A stretch of DNA of 64,000 bases from Enterococcaceae bacterium (GTDB taxonomy: Bacteria > Bacillota > Bacilli > Lactobacillales > Enterococcaceae): positions 1-64,000 of the forward strand of contig JALCOL010000011.1 in NCBI GenBank assembly GCA_022649665.1, written 5' to 3'. Under the pieces are notes generated by a model. That model was not told where the DNA came from. It searched no databases and saw only the letters and a program-made list of their open reading frames with translations. Every line of letters starts with the position of its first letter. The stretch's first letter is position 1. A program made the position numbers and the translations under genes. Of the stretch, positions 18,374 to 29,291 are shown piece after piece.

Positions 18374-19762
18374 TTATTTCCCTAAACAAAACTGACTGAA
18401 TAATTGCGTGACCAGCTCATCCGGTGCGCTTTCACCGACGATTTCGCCGAGAAGCTCCCAGGAGCGTGTCATGTCGATTTGAACCAGATCGACCGGCATT
18501 CCTTGATCGATTCCCGTCATCACATCATCCAGCGCTTCCTGCGCTTCTTCCAGCAACCGGATATGACGAATATTGGATATATAGGTGGCATCTTTTTCGC
18601 CGACTTGGCCGGCAAAAAAGAGATTTGTGATTTTTTTCGCAAGCTTTTCTAGACCATTCTTTGTCAAAACCGAGATCGGCAGCAAAAGTGCCGGATCGAT
18701 CCACTGCTTCAGCTGCTCCATTTCCATGCGTGAAGGCAGGTCCGTTTTATTCAAAAGGACGATCCGTTTTGTGCCTTGTGTCGCTTCCAAAAGTTCGATA
18801 TCTTCTGGCTGGAGCGCTTCGCTTTGATTCAGCACAAGCAGGATCAAGTCTGCTGCTTTCAGCGCTTTGCGGCTGCGCGCCACCCCGATCTTTTCGACTT
18901 CATCTTCTGTTTCACGGATCCCGGCCGTATCGATCAGCTTCAGCGGAACCCCGTTTAAATTGACATATTCTTCGATAATGTCGCGTGTTGTCCCAGCAAC
19001 GCTCGTCACGATCGCCTTATCTTCTTTCAAAAGAAAATTCAGCAAACTGGATTTGCCGACATTTGGCCGGCCAATGATCGCAGTTGTCAGTCCTTCGCGC
19101 AAAATCTTCCCTTGCTGCGCTGAATCGAGCAGTTCCTCGATTTTTTTGCGGACGATTTTTGCCTTTTCCTTCATTAAATGAGTCGTCATAACTTCTGCAT
19201 CATCATATTCCGGATAGTCGATATTCACTTCGACTTCTGCCAAAGCTTCTAAAAGCTCCTGCCGCAATTTTTTGATGCGGCGGGATAGTTCACCGTCCAG
19301 CTGTCCAAGCGCCATTTCGGCAGCCTGATCAGTTTTTGCACGGATCAGGTCCATCACGGCTTCCGCTTGCGAAAGATCGATCCGACCGTTTAAGAAAGCC
19401 CGTTTGGTGAATTCGCCCGGCTCTGCTAAGCGCGCACCTTGCCGGAGCAAAAGACGCAAGATCTGATTGGTGACGACGATCCCGCCGTGACAATTGATTT
19501 CAATGATATCTTCGCGCGTGAAAGTTTTGGGTGCACGCATTACCGAAACCATCACTTCATCCACCAGTAAATGATCCTGCGGGTCGCAGATATGCCCGTA
19601 ATGGATCGTATGCGAGGCAGCGCTTGTCAAATCCTTCGTCCCGCTTTGGAACACTTTACTGGCGATCGCAACCGCCTCCGGTCCGCTCAAGCGAACAATG
19701 CTGATCGCCCCTTCGCCCGGTGGTGTCGAGATCGCGGCGATCGTATCCGTCTCAAAAAACAT
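18374..19762 (-). CDS. mnmE: tRNA modification GTPase MnmE (TrmE)
   Basis: GTPase partner of MnmG in wobble-uridine modification. An N-terminal tetrahydrofolate-binding domain (about 1-120: [22 protein letters not shown]) leads to a helical domain interrupted by a G domain with [33 protein letters not shown] and NKTD. It ends in FCLGK with the catalytic cysteine. A TTG seven codons upstream extends the frame, but the ATG at 19762 has AAAGGAG at 19772-19778 and gives the usual start [12 protein letters not shown], 462 residues. Confidence 0.96.
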   Translation of the reverse strand: MFFETDTIAAISTPPGEGAISIVRLSGPEAVAIASKVFQSGTKDLTSAASHTIHYGHICDPQDHLLVDEVMVSVMRAPKTFTREDIIEINCHGGIVVTNQILRLLLRQGARLAEPGEFTKRAFLNGRIDLSQAEAVMDLIRAKTDQAAEMALGQLDGELSRRIKKLRQELLEALAEVEVNIDYPEYDDAEVMTTHLMKEKAKIVRKKIEELLDSAQQGKILREGLTTAIIGRPNVGKSSLLNFLLKEDKAIVTSVAGTTRDIIEEYVNLNGVPLKLIDTAGIRETEDEVEKIGVARSRKALKAADLILLVLNQSEALQPEDIELLEATQGTKRIVLLNKTDLPSRMEMEQLKQWIDPALLLPISVLTKNGLEKLAKKITNLFFAGQVGEKDATYISNIRHIRLLEEAQEALDDVMTGIDQGMPVDLVQIDMTRSWELLGEIVGESAPDELVTQLFSQFCLGK

Positions 19763-20073
19763 TTCTTTTGCTCCTTTCCGCAAAAAGAAAAAAGTGCCCA
19801 GTCCACCCCTTTCACAAAAAGGGCGACCTTTGACACTTTGACTGTCTGATCATTTTATTTTTCATTCGAGTAAACAACTGATTCGTTTGGATAATAGCAC
19901 GCTTTGCTTCATTTCGCAAGATAAAAAAGACCCATTGCTGTTATGGGCAACAATGGGAGCAATTCGTCAAAAAGCTTTGACTGCTTATCGCCGAGTTTCG
20001 CGGTGATAAGAATGATTTCACTCATAACTATAAGGGGAAACCATTCATCTGTCAATCGGAATTCCGCAGCGAT
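19763..20073 (-). other. Intergenic region between jag and mnmE
   Basis: No gene is seen. It holds the terminator of the rnpA-yidC-jag transcript (19922-19957) and a second imperfect hairpin at 19984-20010 (CTTATC...GATAAG). The right part, 19963-20060, shows no recognisable motif. The mnmE promoter must lie in 19790-19920 but could not be fixed. Confidence 0.5.
19922..19957 (-). terminator. Terminator of the rpmH/rnpA-yidC-jag transcript
   Basis: On the minus strand the arms CCCATTG (19951-19957) and CAATGGG (19931-19937) flank a 13-nt loop. They are followed by TCTTTTTT, a classic intrinsic terminator. Confidence 0.8.
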
Positions 20074-20835
20074 TTATGATTTCGGTTCGACGACCAAATA
20101 TCGATGCGGCTCCTCTCCTTCTGAATGAGTTTGCACCTCTGGGTAGCTGCTGAGATATGAATGGATGATCTTGCGTTCAAATGCCGGCATCGGGTCTAAA
20201 AAGACCGCGCGGTGATTTTTGGCAACATCAGCAGCCGTTCGTTTGGCCAAATTCTCCAAAATTTTCCGACGTCTTTCTCGGTAATCGCCGACATCGACTG
20301 AGACTGAGATTTTTTCTTCCGCGACACGGTGGATAAAGATCTGAGCTAAATATTGCAGTGCATTTAATGTTTTGCCGTGGTGGCCGATCAACAGCCCTTT
20401 CTTTTCGGTATCGAGGTGAAAAATAGCGAGCGGACCATTTTCTTCAAGCCGCACCAAGGCTGGGGCCCCCATCTCTTCAGTGATCTTCGTCAGATAGAGT
20501 GCCAATTCTTTGAGTGCATCTTCTTTGGCTAAAGTACGGATCTCTTGACGGGGTTCATCAGCTGCAGCCGAGTGCTCTGTTTCTTGCGATTCAACTTTCT
20601 TCGGCTGCTCTTCAAGTTGGACGACTTCTTCCGGAAGTGGTTCGTTTGACACCGCTGCTTCTTTTCTTTCAGGAAGAATGGTTATCTCAATAATTGCTGC
20701 TTTTTTTCCAATACCCAAAAAACCGCGTTTTTCGGCTTGCGTCACCTGAATATCGACTTTATCTCTTGTAGTTTTCAAAGACTGTAAACCAGTTTGGATC
20801 GCTTCCTCGACAGTATCTCCAGTAAATTTCGTCAA
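20074..20835 (-). CDS. jag: RNA-binding protein Jag/KhpB (SpoIIIJ-associated)
   Basis: RNA-binding regulator usually paired with YidC. The N-terminal Jag_N domain has VEEAIQTGLQSL and KRGFLGIGKKAAI. A Glu/Pro-rich linker (about 60-110, e.g. PLPEEVVQLEEQPKK) leads to a KH domain with LLIGHHGKTLNALQYL (GxxG = HHGK region), and an R3H domain near RERRRKILENLAKRTA and FERKIIHSYLSSY. The TTG start at 20835 has AGGAGGG upstream. Length 253 is normal. It lies 36 bp after yidC. Confidence 0.93.
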   Translation of the reverse strand: MTKFTGDTVEEAIQTGLQSLKTTRDKVDIQVTQAEKRGFLGIGKKAAIIEITILPERKEAAVSNEPLPEEVVQLEEQPKKVESQETEHSAAADEPRQEIRTLAKEDALKELALYLTKITEEMGAPALVRLEENGPLAIFHLDTEKKGLLIGHHGKTLNALQYLAQIFIHRVAEEKISVSVDVGDYRERRRKILENLAKRTAADVAKNHRAVFLDPMPAFERKIIHSYLSSYPEVQTHSEGEEPHRYLVVEPKS

Positions 20836-20871
20836 TTGCTTCGCCCTCCTGTTTAGTCACTTTGATTATTT

Positions 20872-21702
20872 CTAACGCTTTTTGTTGCGTTTTTTCTTTG
20901 GACTCATTGCTTTTTCGAGCGCCCGCTGCCGCGCTTTTTCGGCTCTTTCTTTTTCCTGACGCTCTTTTTTGATTTTGAAAGGATTGTTGATCATCAAGGT
21001 TTGGACCACTTGGAACGCATTGGAAACGACCCAGTAGATCGCGATCCCGCTGCTCAGGCTGATCGCCATAAAGAAGATCATCACCGGCATAAAGTAATTC
21101 ATCAATTTCATTGTTGAATTTGTTTCGATTTGCCCCATACTCGTCAAATAAGTGCTGATAAAAGTAAACACAGCCGCCAATATCGGCAAGATAAATGTCG
21201 GATCGGGTTGTGCCAAATTCATCCATAGAAATGTCCCTGATCGTAGTTCAGGAATCCGTGCGATCGCTTGATAAAGTGCGGTCATGATCGGCAGCTGCAG
21301 TAAAAGCGGCAGACAGCCGGCAAACATATTGACGTCGTTTTCTGTCTGGACCCGTTTCATTTCTTCTTGCAATTTTCTTTGCGTATCAGGATCCTTGCTT
21401 GAATACTTCTCCTGCAGCTCTTTCAGCTGCGGCTGGATCTCTTGAGTCTTGCGCATATTTTTTGTCTGGTAGTTCATGAGCGGCAGCAAAATGATCCGAA
21501 TGATCAAGGTAAAGATGATGATCCCGATCCCGACATTTCCGCCGAGCGCCAAAAATTTGATTGCTTTCCCAAAATAATAAACGATGTAGCGGTCCCAGAT
21601 CCCGGTACTGTTTGCACTGATGTTCGTCCGCGAACATGCGCTCAGCAAAAGAAGCAGCAAGCTGCTCATGCTGAATAATAGTAAATGTTTCTTCTTTCTC
21701 AC
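20872..21702 (-). CDS. yidC: Membrane protein insertase YidC (OxaA)
   Basis: Inserts and folds membrane proteins, alone or with Sec. A lipoprotein signal (LLLLLLSACS, lipobox cysteine about residue 23) and five hydrophobic segments are visible. The hydrophilic hairpin KTQEIQPQLKELQEKYSSKD follows the first core segment. The C-terminal tail is very basic (SPKKKRNKKR), suited to ribosome contact. The frame is open to 21732, but the GTG at 21702 is chosen because GAGGAGA lies just before it and it avoids overlap with rnpA; this gives 276 residues. Confidence 0.93.
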   Translation of the reverse strand: MRKKKHLLLFSMSSLLLLLLSACSRTNISANSTGIWDRYIVYYFGKAIKFLALGGNVGIGIIIFTLIIRIILLPLMNYQTKNMRKTQEIQPQLKELQEKYSSKDPDTQRKLQEEMKRVQTENDVNMFAGCLPLLLQLPIMTALYQAIARIPELRSGTFLWMNLAQPDPTFILPILAAVFTFISTYLTSMGQIETNSTMKLMNYFMPVMIFFMAISLSSGIAIYWVVSNAFQVVQTLMINNPFKIKKERQEKERAEKARQRALEKAMSPKKKRNKKR

Positions 21703-21715
21703 ACCTGTCTCTCCT

Positions 21716-22051
21716 CTACAATAAACCAGCAAGTTTTAATACGTGGTTCAAGTTTGTTTTCACTTCATTATAGCTTAAATTTTTAGCATTCGGGCGGGCG
21801 ATCACCAGAAAATCGACATTTTCCGGCAGATCTTTCTGCACTTCATGCAGACATTGGCGGATCAAACGCTTTAACCGGTTTCGATGGACGGCATTGCCGA
21901 TTTTTTTGCCAACGGAGATCCCCACGCGAAAATGCTCAGCCGCTTCTTTCGGCAGCCAATAAATGACAAACATCCGGTTAGCGACTGAACGTCCTTCGTC
22001 AAAAACCTTTTGAAATTCGCGTTCTTTTTTTACGCGATATTCTTTTTTCAT
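21716..22051 (-). CDS. rnpA: Ribonuclease P protein component
   Basis: Basic protein cofactor of RNase P, which matures tRNA 5' ends. The signature region [15 protein letters not shown] and the preceding [16 protein letters not shown] are present. Of the possible starts, the ATG at 22051 ([17 protein letters not shown]) matches the family and has a GAGGAAA Shine-Dalgarno, giving 111 residues; the upstream extension of nine codons is unlikely. It lies between rpmH and yidC as in nearly all Firmicutes. Confidence 0.95.
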   Translation of the reverse strand: MKKEYRVKKEREFQKVFDEGRSVANRMFVIYWLPKEAAEHFRVGISVGKKIGNAVHRNRLKRLIRQCLHEVQKDLPENVDFLVIARPNAKNLSYNEVKTNLNHVLKLAGLL

Positions 22052-22161
22052 CAAGATTTCCTCATTTCCACTGAACAATACTCATCATATCACAGCGTGA
22101 TGGGATATCATTTCTTTCAATAAGAAAAGATATAAAAAAAAACCACTGAGATTTCAGCGGT

Positions 22162-22296
22162 TTATGCGGATAATACTTGACGACCCTTGCGGCGCCGAGC
22201 GGCCAACACACGACGACCATTTTTTGTACTCATACGCTTGCGGAAGCCGTGGACTTTTGAATGTTTGCGTTTGCTTGGTTGATAAGTTCTTTTCAT
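22162..22296 (-). CDS. rpmH: 50S ribosomal protein L34
   Basis: A 44-residue, very basic ribosomal protein: [20 protein letters not shown] followed by the conserved [14 protein letters not shown]. The ATG at 22296 follows a strong GGAGGTG at 22304-22310. First gene left of oriC, co-directional with replication. Confidence 0.97.
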   Translation of the reverse strand: MKRTYQPSKRKHSKVHGFRKRMSTKNGRRVLAARRRKGRQVLSA

Positions 22297-22335
22297 TATT
22301 ACACCTCCTAGGCAGGATACTAGACACACTAAGAC

Positions 22336-22365
22336 AGTATACTGAAATAATAAGAGTTTTGTCAA
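22336..22365 (-). promoter_or_regulatory. rpmH promoter
   Basis: On the minus strand TTGACA (22360-22365) and TATACT (22336-22341) are 18 bp apart, about 40 bp ahead of the rpmH start codon. Confidence 0.75.
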
Positions 22366-22482
22366 TCCTAAAAAAATAAAAAATTACTCTGCCAAAAGCG
22401 TATTTATTGAATAAGCGGATCGAAACGGCTAAAATAAATTGTTTTTTTTCCACAATTTGCCGAATATTTTATGGATAAGATC

Positions 22483-22761
22483 TGTGGATAACTGTGGACA
22501 ACTATCTTGTCGATTTATCACTATCCACCCAAACCTTCACAAATTATCCACATATCCACCCTGTGGATAACCCCTTTCCACATTTCGACTGCTTATTGTG
22601 TAAATCAATAGTATTCCTTGCTGTGACTGCTTTTTAAAACAATATATTTTGTGTAAAAGCTGCGGATGAACTCTGCTTTACACATTCAAAGCCTCCTTGT
22701 GGATAACTTTTTGTCCACAAGGAGTTATTTTTATCCACAAGCGTATTTTGCCTGTGGAAAA
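22483..22761. other. oriC, upstream DnaA-box cluster
   Basis: Perfect DnaA boxes (TTATCCACA or its complement) occur at 22483-22491, 22544-22552, 22562-22570, 22698-22706 and 22731-22739. Near-boxes lie at 22493-22501 (TGTGGACAA), 22711-22719 (TTGTCCACA) and 22753-22761 (TGTGGAAAA). This is the incA/incB-like half of a Firmicute bipartite origin between rpmH and dnaA. The boxes nearest dnaA adjoin its probable promoter, consistent with DnaA autoregulation. Confidence 0.93.
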
Positions 22762-22774
22762 ATCATCCTTTTCA

Positions 22775-22783
22775 TGCTACACT
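22775..22783 (+). promoter_or_regulatory. Probable dnaA promoter (extended -10)
   Basis: TGCTACACT is a TGn-extended -10, 129 bp before the dnaA start. No good -35 is visible. It lies next to DnaA boxes at 22731-22761. Confidence 0.5.
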
Positions 22784-22826
22784 ATTTTTTACCAATAACT
22801 ATTCGATCTGTTTACGAAAACTGATG

Positions 22827-22867
22827 AACTCTCAAAAATCTAAAGGTATTCTTGAGAGTTTTTTCTT
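22827..22867 (+). terminator. Terminator-like hairpin in the dnaA leader
   Basis: AACTCTCAA (22827-22835) and TTGAGAGTT (22852-22860) form a 9-bp stem followed at once by TTTTCTT. It lies between the putative dnaA promoter and the start codon at 22912, so it could attenuate dnaA or end a short leader transcript of about 80 nt. The minus-strand reading has no T-tail. Confidence 0.6.
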
Positions 22868-22911
22868 ATTTTCGCTTGGATTTCGTATTTTATTTAAGGA
22901 GGTTGGGCAAT

Positions 22912-24255
22912 ATGCCCGATATGCAATCATTTTGGGAGGAATTGGAAAAAGAATATCATAGCAACATGTCGCCGGCGAGTTTCAATGCATGGGTCGATAC
23001 CGCCCGTCCGCTATTGTTGAAAGACAATATTCTGACGATCGCCGTTCCGTCAAAACTTCATCAAGAATACTGGGAAAACCATTTGGCAGCAAAAGTCGTC
23101 GAAACCGGCTTTCGCCTGACCGGGCTTGAAATCAATCCGGTCTTTCAGATCGAAAATGACGACGTTTCGCAAGCGGAACAGCAAAAAGAAGCGCAAATGA
23201 TGTCGGAAAAGCTTCTGGCGCAGAGCAAACGCGCGCAGCTGAATTCAAAGTATACCTTTGAGAACTTCGTGATCGGAAAAGGCAATCAAATGGCGCATGC
23301 GGCGGCACTTGTCGTTGCTGAGGCTCCGGGGACGACATACAATCCTTTATTCTTTTACGGCGGAGTAGGTCTTGGGAAAACGCACTTGATGCAGGCGATC
23401 GGCCACCAAATGCTGGCAAATCAGCCGCAAGCCAAAGTAAAATATATCAGCAGCGAAAAATTCGTCAATGAATATATCGCTTCGATCCAGAAAAAACATA
23501 CCCGTGAATTTCGTGAAGAGTACCGAAATGTTGACTTGCTGATGGTTGATGATATTCAGTTTTTTGCCAATAAAGAAGGGGCGCAGACGGAATTTTTCCA
23601 TACATTCAATGAACTGTTCAATAATGAAAAGCAGATCGTTTTGACTAGCGACCGCTTGCCAAATGAGATCCCTAAATTAGAAGAACGACTCGTTTCCCGC
23701 TTTGCCTGGGGATTGTCAGTGGACATCACCCCTCCAGACTTGGAAACGCGGATCGCGATTCTGCGGGAGAAAGCAAATGCTGAAGGATTAGCGATCCCTG
23801 ACGATACGTTAAGTTATATCGCTGGACAGATCGATTCCAACGTCCGCGAACTGGAAGGCGCGCTCGTCCGTGTTCAAGCTTATGCCGCGATGCGCAAAGA
23901 AGATATCTCGACCAGTCTGGCAGCTGATGCACTGAAAGCTCTCCAAAGCGGCGAAGTCAAAAAAAATCTCACGATCTTGATGATCCAAGAAACTGTCGCA
24001 GAATACTATCACGTTCAATTGAGCGACCTTAAAGGAAAGAAACGGGTCAAATCGATCGTTTTACCACGCCAAGTCTCCATGTTTCTCTCGCGTGAGATGA
24101 CTGATAATTCGCTGCCGAAGATCGGTGCAGAATTTGGCGGCAAAGATCATACGACCGTGATCCACGCCCATGAAAAGATCAAAAAACTGATGGACAAAGA
24201 TTTAGCGATCAAAAAAGATATCACGGAATTGAAAAATATCTTGCTCGCTAATTAG
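22912..24255 (+). CDS. dnaA: Chromosomal replication initiator DnaA
   Basis: AAA+ initiator that binds DnaA boxes and melts oriC. Domain I (about 1-80, MQSFWEELEKEYHSNMSPAS), a short domain II, domain III with Walker A GGVGLGKTHLMQAIG and Walker B LLMVDDIQFF, and domain IV with the box-reading HTH GGKDHTTVIHAHEKI are complete. The frame is open further upstream, but the ATG at 22912 has AAGGAGG and gives the family-typical 447 residues. DnaA boxes flank the gene on both sides. Confidence 0.98.
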   Translation: MPDMQSFWEELEKEYHSNMSPASFNAWVDTARPLLLKDNILTIAVPSKLHQEYWENHLAAKVVETGFRLTGLEINPVFQIENDDVSQAEQQKEAQMMSEKLLAQSKRAQLNSKYTFENFVIGKGNQMAHAAALVVAEAPGTTYNPLFFYGGVGLGKTHLMQAIGHQMLANQPQAKVKYISSEKFVNEYIASIQKKHTREFREEYRNVDLLMVDDIQFFANKEGAQTEFFHTFNELFNNEKQIVLTSDRLPNEIPKLEERLVSRFAWGLSVDITPPDLETRIAILREKANAEGLAIPDDTLSYIAGQIDSNVRELEGALVRVQAYAAMRKEDISTSLAADALKALQSGEVKKNLTILMIQETVAEYYHVQLSDLKGKKRVKSIVLPRQVSMFLSREMTDNSLPKIGAEFGGKDHTTVIHAHEKIKKLMDKDLAIKKDITELKNILLAN

Positions 24256-24300
24256 CGGAATGTGCACAACTTCAGCTTTCTTGTGTAATGATTCTATCAA

Positions 24301-24416
24301 TTATCCACAACTTATCCACATGTAAACTTCCCGATCTGTCCGCTTTCAGAAAAGTTATCCCCAATTTACACAGGCCCTACTACTACTACTAAGATATTTA
24401 TTAATAATAATTAAAG
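24301..24416. other. oriC, DnaA boxes, DnaA-trio repeats and unwinding element
   Basis: Two perfect boxes TTATCCACA (24301-24309, 24312-24320) are followed by a GC-rich ggccc (24373-24377), then four TAC triplets and TAA (24378-24392). On the other strand these read as TAG repeats, the DnaA-trio on which DnaA filaments load in B. subtilis. The AT-rich stretch gatatttattaataataatt (24393-24412) is the likely duplex unwinding element. This layout between dnaA and dnaN is the incC-like half of the origin. Confidence 0.9.
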
Positions 24417-24429
24417 GAGCATCCAATCT

Positions 24430-25557
24430 ATGAAATTCTCGATGAATCGAAATCAATTTCTTCAAGCACTGCAAACCGTCCAGCGCGCAATCACTTCAAA
24501 AACCACGATCCCGATTTTGACGGGGGTAAAAATCGCTTTATCGGAAGAAAATTTAGTATTGACCGGCAGCAATGCCGATATTTCGATCGAAACCACGATT
24601 CGCAGCGCAGATGAAAAGGCACACTTGGAAATCGAAAGTGTCGGTGGAATCGTTTTGCCGGCGCGCTTTTTCAGTGAGATCGTCAAAAAACTGCCGGACC
24701 CCGAATTCAGTTTTGAAAAAATGAGCAATCAGCAAGTGCTGATCGTTTCCGGTGCTGCCGAATTCATCGTCAATGGCCAAGATGCCGATAATTATCCGCG
24801 GCTGCCAGTTGTAGATTCTTCCAATCAATTCAAGATTTCGGCTAAAGTATTGTCGACGCTGATCAATGAAACAGTTTTTGCAGTCTCTGTTCATGAAAGC
24901 CGCCCGATTTTAACGGGTGTGCATTTTATTTTGCGTGAAGAGCAGCTGAAAGTCGTTGCAACGGATAGTCATCGCCTCAGTCAGCGTGTGATCCCGCTCA
25001 CTGACGGCAAAGATTTCAATTTGGTGATCCCCGGAAAAAGTCTTTTGGAATTGAGTCGTTCGATCGCCGAAGATGAAGAAGATGTCACAGTAGCCGTGAT
25101 GGAGAACCAAGTGTTGTTCAAAACAAAAGATACTGATTTCTATTCGCGTCTTTTGGAAGGAAACTATCCTGATACCGATCGCTTGATCCCAAGCGAATTC
25201 AATACCGAGATCGTCTTCAACTCACAAGCATTTTTGAATGCGATCGATCGCGCTTCGCTTTTGAGTCATGAAGGCCGCAATAATATGGTCAAATTGCTGA
25301 TCACCGATGCAGTCGTCAAGCTGACTGGCAATTCGCCGGAAATTGGCCGGGTTGAAGAAGTCCTCGAGTATGAAAAGGTCTCCGGCGAACCGCTTGAGAT
25401 CGCGTTTAATCCCGATTATATGAAAGAGGCGCTGCGGGCATTCGGCGATGTCGACATCTTGATCCAATTTATTTCACCGATCCGGCCATTCATTTTGAAA
25501 CCGGCGAATGAGGAAGCTTCCTTCATCCAGCTGATTACCCCGATCCGAACCAATTGA
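24430..25557 (+). CDS. dnaN: DNA polymerase III beta subunit (sliding clamp)
   Basis: Ring-shaped processivity clamp of the replisome. Three repeated clamp domains are recognisable over 375 residues. The start is MKFSMNRNQFLQALQTVQRA; conserved stretches include TTIPILTGVKI, ESRPILTGVHF and ATDSHRLSQR; the C terminus FIQLITPIRTN carries the family ending. The ATG at 24430 follows AAAGGAG at 24413-24419. The gene ends before an intrinsic terminator, so it is separated from the yaaA-recF operon. Confidence 0.97.
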   Translation: MKFSMNRNQFLQALQTVQRAITSKTTIPILTGVKIALSEENLVLTGSNADISIETTIRSADEKAHLEIESVGGIVLPARFFSEIVKKLPDPEFSFEKMSNQQVLIVSGAAEFIVNGQDADNYPRLPVVDSSNQFKISAKVLSTLINETVFAVSVHESRPILTGVHFILREEQLKVVATDSHRLSQRVIPLTDGKDFNLVIPGKSLLELSRSIAEDEEDVTVAVMENQVLFKTKDTDFYSRLLEGNYPDTDRLIPSEFNTEIVFNSQAFLNAIDRASLLSHEGRNNMVKLLITDAVVKLTGNSPEIGRVEEVLEYEKVSGEPLEIAFNPDYMKEALRAFGDVDILIQFISPIRPFILKPANEEASFIQLITPIRTN

Positions 25558-25592
25558 TAATTGATTGCTTAATTGTATACATTCTAAAAATC

Positions 25593-25631
25593 GACCATCA
25601 TCCCTTGAAAATCCTTGGATGATGGTCTTTT
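25593..25631 (+). terminator. dnaN terminator
   Basis: Perfect 11-bp inverted repeat GACCATCATCC / GGATGATGGTC (25593-25603, 25617-25627) followed by TTTTC. Confidence 0.85.
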
Positions 25632-25641
25632 CTATGCAAAT

Positions 25642-25671
25642 TGTGGATGACTTATACACATCTGTGCATAA
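25642..25671. other. Third DnaA-box cluster downstream of dnaN
   Basis: TTATACACA (25652-25660) and TGTGCATAA (25663-25671, complement TTATGCACA) both fit the consensus TTATNCACA. TGTGGATGA (25642-25650) differs at one base. The three are packed end to end within 30 bp in a noncoding region behind the dnaN terminator. Confidence 0.6.
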
Positions 25672-25700
25672 GTCGGTGGAAAAAGGAGGATTTTTGTAAA

Positions 25701-25760
25701 ATGATCCGGAAAACCTGTCAGCTGCTGATTTTTTTAAAATTTCAGCGTGAAATCCGCTGA
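25701..25760 (+). CDS. Possible 19-codon small ORF between dnaN and yaaA
   Basis: ATG at 25701 is preceded by AAGGAGGA (25683-25690) at 10-nt spacing and opens a frame for MIRKTCQLLIFLKFQREIR, basic with a hydrophobic centre, ending TGA at 25758-25760. The last codons lie in a 9-bp hairpin (ATTTCAGCG / CGCTGAAAT, 25739-25763). No clear promoter was found upstream. It may be a real minigene or leader peptide or a chance Shine-Dalgarno; only the reading frame and ribosome site are seen. Confidence 0.3.
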   Translation: MIRKTCQLLIFLKFQREIR

Positions 25761-25858
25761 AATGAAAAATAAAGCTGTTTTAAGCGATTTTGTTTAAAAA
25801 TGAAAAAAAAGTCTTTTAGGCAAAGAAACGCATGATAAAGAAAAATACCGCGAAATAA

Positions 25859-25887
25859 TTGTTTTTTGTGATTAATAACGGTATAAT
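25859..25887 (+). promoter_or_regulatory. Promoter of yaaA-recF-gyrB-gyrA
   Basis: TTGTTT (25859-25864) and TATAAT (25882-25887) are 17 bp apart. The start would be about 25894, which rules out translation from the earlier in-frame codon at 25859 and supports the TTG at 25916 as the yaaA start. Confidence 0.7.
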
Positions 25888-25915
25888 AAATAGTAATGGA
25901 AAGGGGGTTTGCTGC

Positions 25916-26154
25916 TTGAAAAAAAGTCGTTTTTATATCAAGGAGGAATACCTTACTTTAGGGCAGTTGCTTAAAGAGCTCTCTCTTATTTCTAGCGGTG
26001 GTCAGGCAAAATGGTTTTTGCGTGAACATCCAGTTTATGTAGATTCTGAAATCGAAACGCGGCGCGGCAGAAAACTGTATCCTGGAATGATGGTAGAAAT
26101 ACCAGCATCAGGAACTTTTTTTATGGTTTCGGATAACGAGCCGCATCCCGAATC

Positions 26155-26158
<4 letters not shown>
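25916..26158 (+). CDS. yaaA: S4-domain RNA-binding protein YaaA
   Basis: Small ribosome-associated S4-domain protein always found between dnaN and recF in Firmicutes. Residues include YLTLGQLLKELSLISSGGQAKWFLREHPVYVD and GRKLYPGMMVEIPASG, the S4 fold. The TTG at 25916 (80 residues) is chosen over an earlier in-frame codon because the promoter -10 lies at 25882-25887 and a GGGGG Shine-Dalgarno lies at 25902-25906. The stop overlaps the recF start (ATGA). Confidence 0.88.
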
Positions 26159-29272
<3,114 letters not shown>

Positions 29273-29291
29273 AAAGGCTGGGAATTTTTGA

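Noticed and set aside
18906-18921. TGTTTCACGGATCC, a partial parS-like word inside mnmE
   Set aside because: Only the left half-site matches and it lies within coding sequence under amino-acid constraint.
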